The position numbers and the translations under genes are program-made. A stretch of 64,000 bases of DNA. Source: Streptomyces sp. NBC_01224 (lineage in GTDB: Bacteria; Actinomycetota; Actinomycetes; Streptomycetales; Streptomycetaceae). Location: assembly GCF_036002945.1 (NCBI RefSeq), contig NZ_CP108529.1, forward strand, positions 9,357,001 to 9,421,000, in the 5' to 3' direction. The notes beneath the pieces were generated by a model. That model was given only the letters and a program-made list of their open reading frames with translations, made no database searches and had not been told where the DNA came from. Position 1 is the stretch's first letter. Each line of letters opens with the position of its first letter. This document shows, piece after piece, positions 63,853-64,000 of this stretch.

Positions 63853-64000
63853 TCAGGATCCCGCCGCCAGCGTGGCGACACCCGGCTCGGAGAGGTCGTC
63901 CAATACCACCCGGCGCCCCGACACGGCGAGCAGTAGGAAGAGGGCGGGGCCGGTCGCCTTCGGTCCGGTTCCGATCGCCAGGTCCGTGTCCGTCGCCGTC
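63853..64000 (-). CDS. Maleylpyruvate isomerase/mycothiol-dependent family, C-terminus
   Basis: Only the last 48 codons are in the window; the start lies beyond 64000. The frame DLAIGTGPKATGPALFLLLA, VSGRRVVLDDLSEPGVATLA with stop at 63853 resembles the C-terminal domain of mycothiol-dependent maleylpyruvate isomerase-like proteins of actinobacteria (GPALxLLLAxxGR). Same strand as the macro gene, 131 bases upstream of it, so it could belong to the same unit. Confidence 0.5.
   Translation of the reverse strand, partial: TATDTDLAIGTGPKATGPALFLLLAVSGRRVVLDDLSEPGVATLAAGS

Overview
The window is 64 kb of very GC-rich DNA with high-GC third codon positions, GTG and TTG starts, GGAGG-type ribosome binding sites and typical actinobacterial families (mycothiol-type isomerase tail, SigJ-type sigma factors, DUF5996, DUF4231, PPOX/F420-type flavoproteins). 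It is most likely a Streptomyces chromosome arm or a large linear or integrative plasmid. It is an accessory, decaying region: intact genes alternate with pieces of at least nine transposase families, a broken group II intron, split integrases and three fragments of one helicase family. No ribosomal, tRNA or central housekeeping operon is present.

Layout. 1-12.6 kb: IS701 remnant, GNAT enzyme, FMN-dependent glutamate-synthase-like protein, group II intron inserted beside an IS3 OrfA remnant, secreted and membrane proteins, a VOC protein flanked by inverted tandem repeats, a kinase-like protein, an IS5 transposase killed by a 14-bp duplication, DUF5996. 12.6-20 kb: a plasmid-type hypothetical protein joined in frame to an Abi-like remnant, an extra MurE ligase, several transposon relics. 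20-23.4 kb: ECF41-type sigma factor with its divergent AhpD-like partner, and a secreted lipase lipoprotein. 23.8-33 kb: an IS with 31-bp inverted repeats, an oxidoreductase, an IS630 element split by an IS5 element that carries a passenger gene, and an IS110 pseudogene. 33-38 kb: a phosphotransferase and a DUF4232 lipoprotein, each within inverted repeat arrays, then a second ECF41 module in operon form with a recognisable promoter. 38-45 kb: methyltransferase, flavoprotein, secreted protein, helicase pseudogene. 45-50 kb: DUF4231 membrane protein, endonuclease VII-like protein, broken tandem integrases. 50-53 kb: haloalkane dehalogenase operon with divergent TetR regulator. 53-61 kb: SpoIIE-type phosphatase, a coupled gene pair sharing an amyloid-like motif, AraC regulator, small hypotheticals. 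61-64 kb: a uracil-DNA-glycosylase/ADP-ribosyltransferase fusion preceded by a macro-domain gene.

The two best candidates for a new system are (1) the UDG-ART fusion plus macro-domain protein at 61.3-63.7 kb, which looks like an ADP-ribosylation writer and eraser tied to DNA-uracil recognition, and (2) the translationally coupled pair at 54.97-55.98 kb, in which the C-terminus of one protein and the N-terminus of the next carry the same 19-residue RHIM-like motif, the layout of bacterial amyloid-signalling adaptor/effector pairs. All functions are read from the sequence and from memory of protein families; no database search was made.
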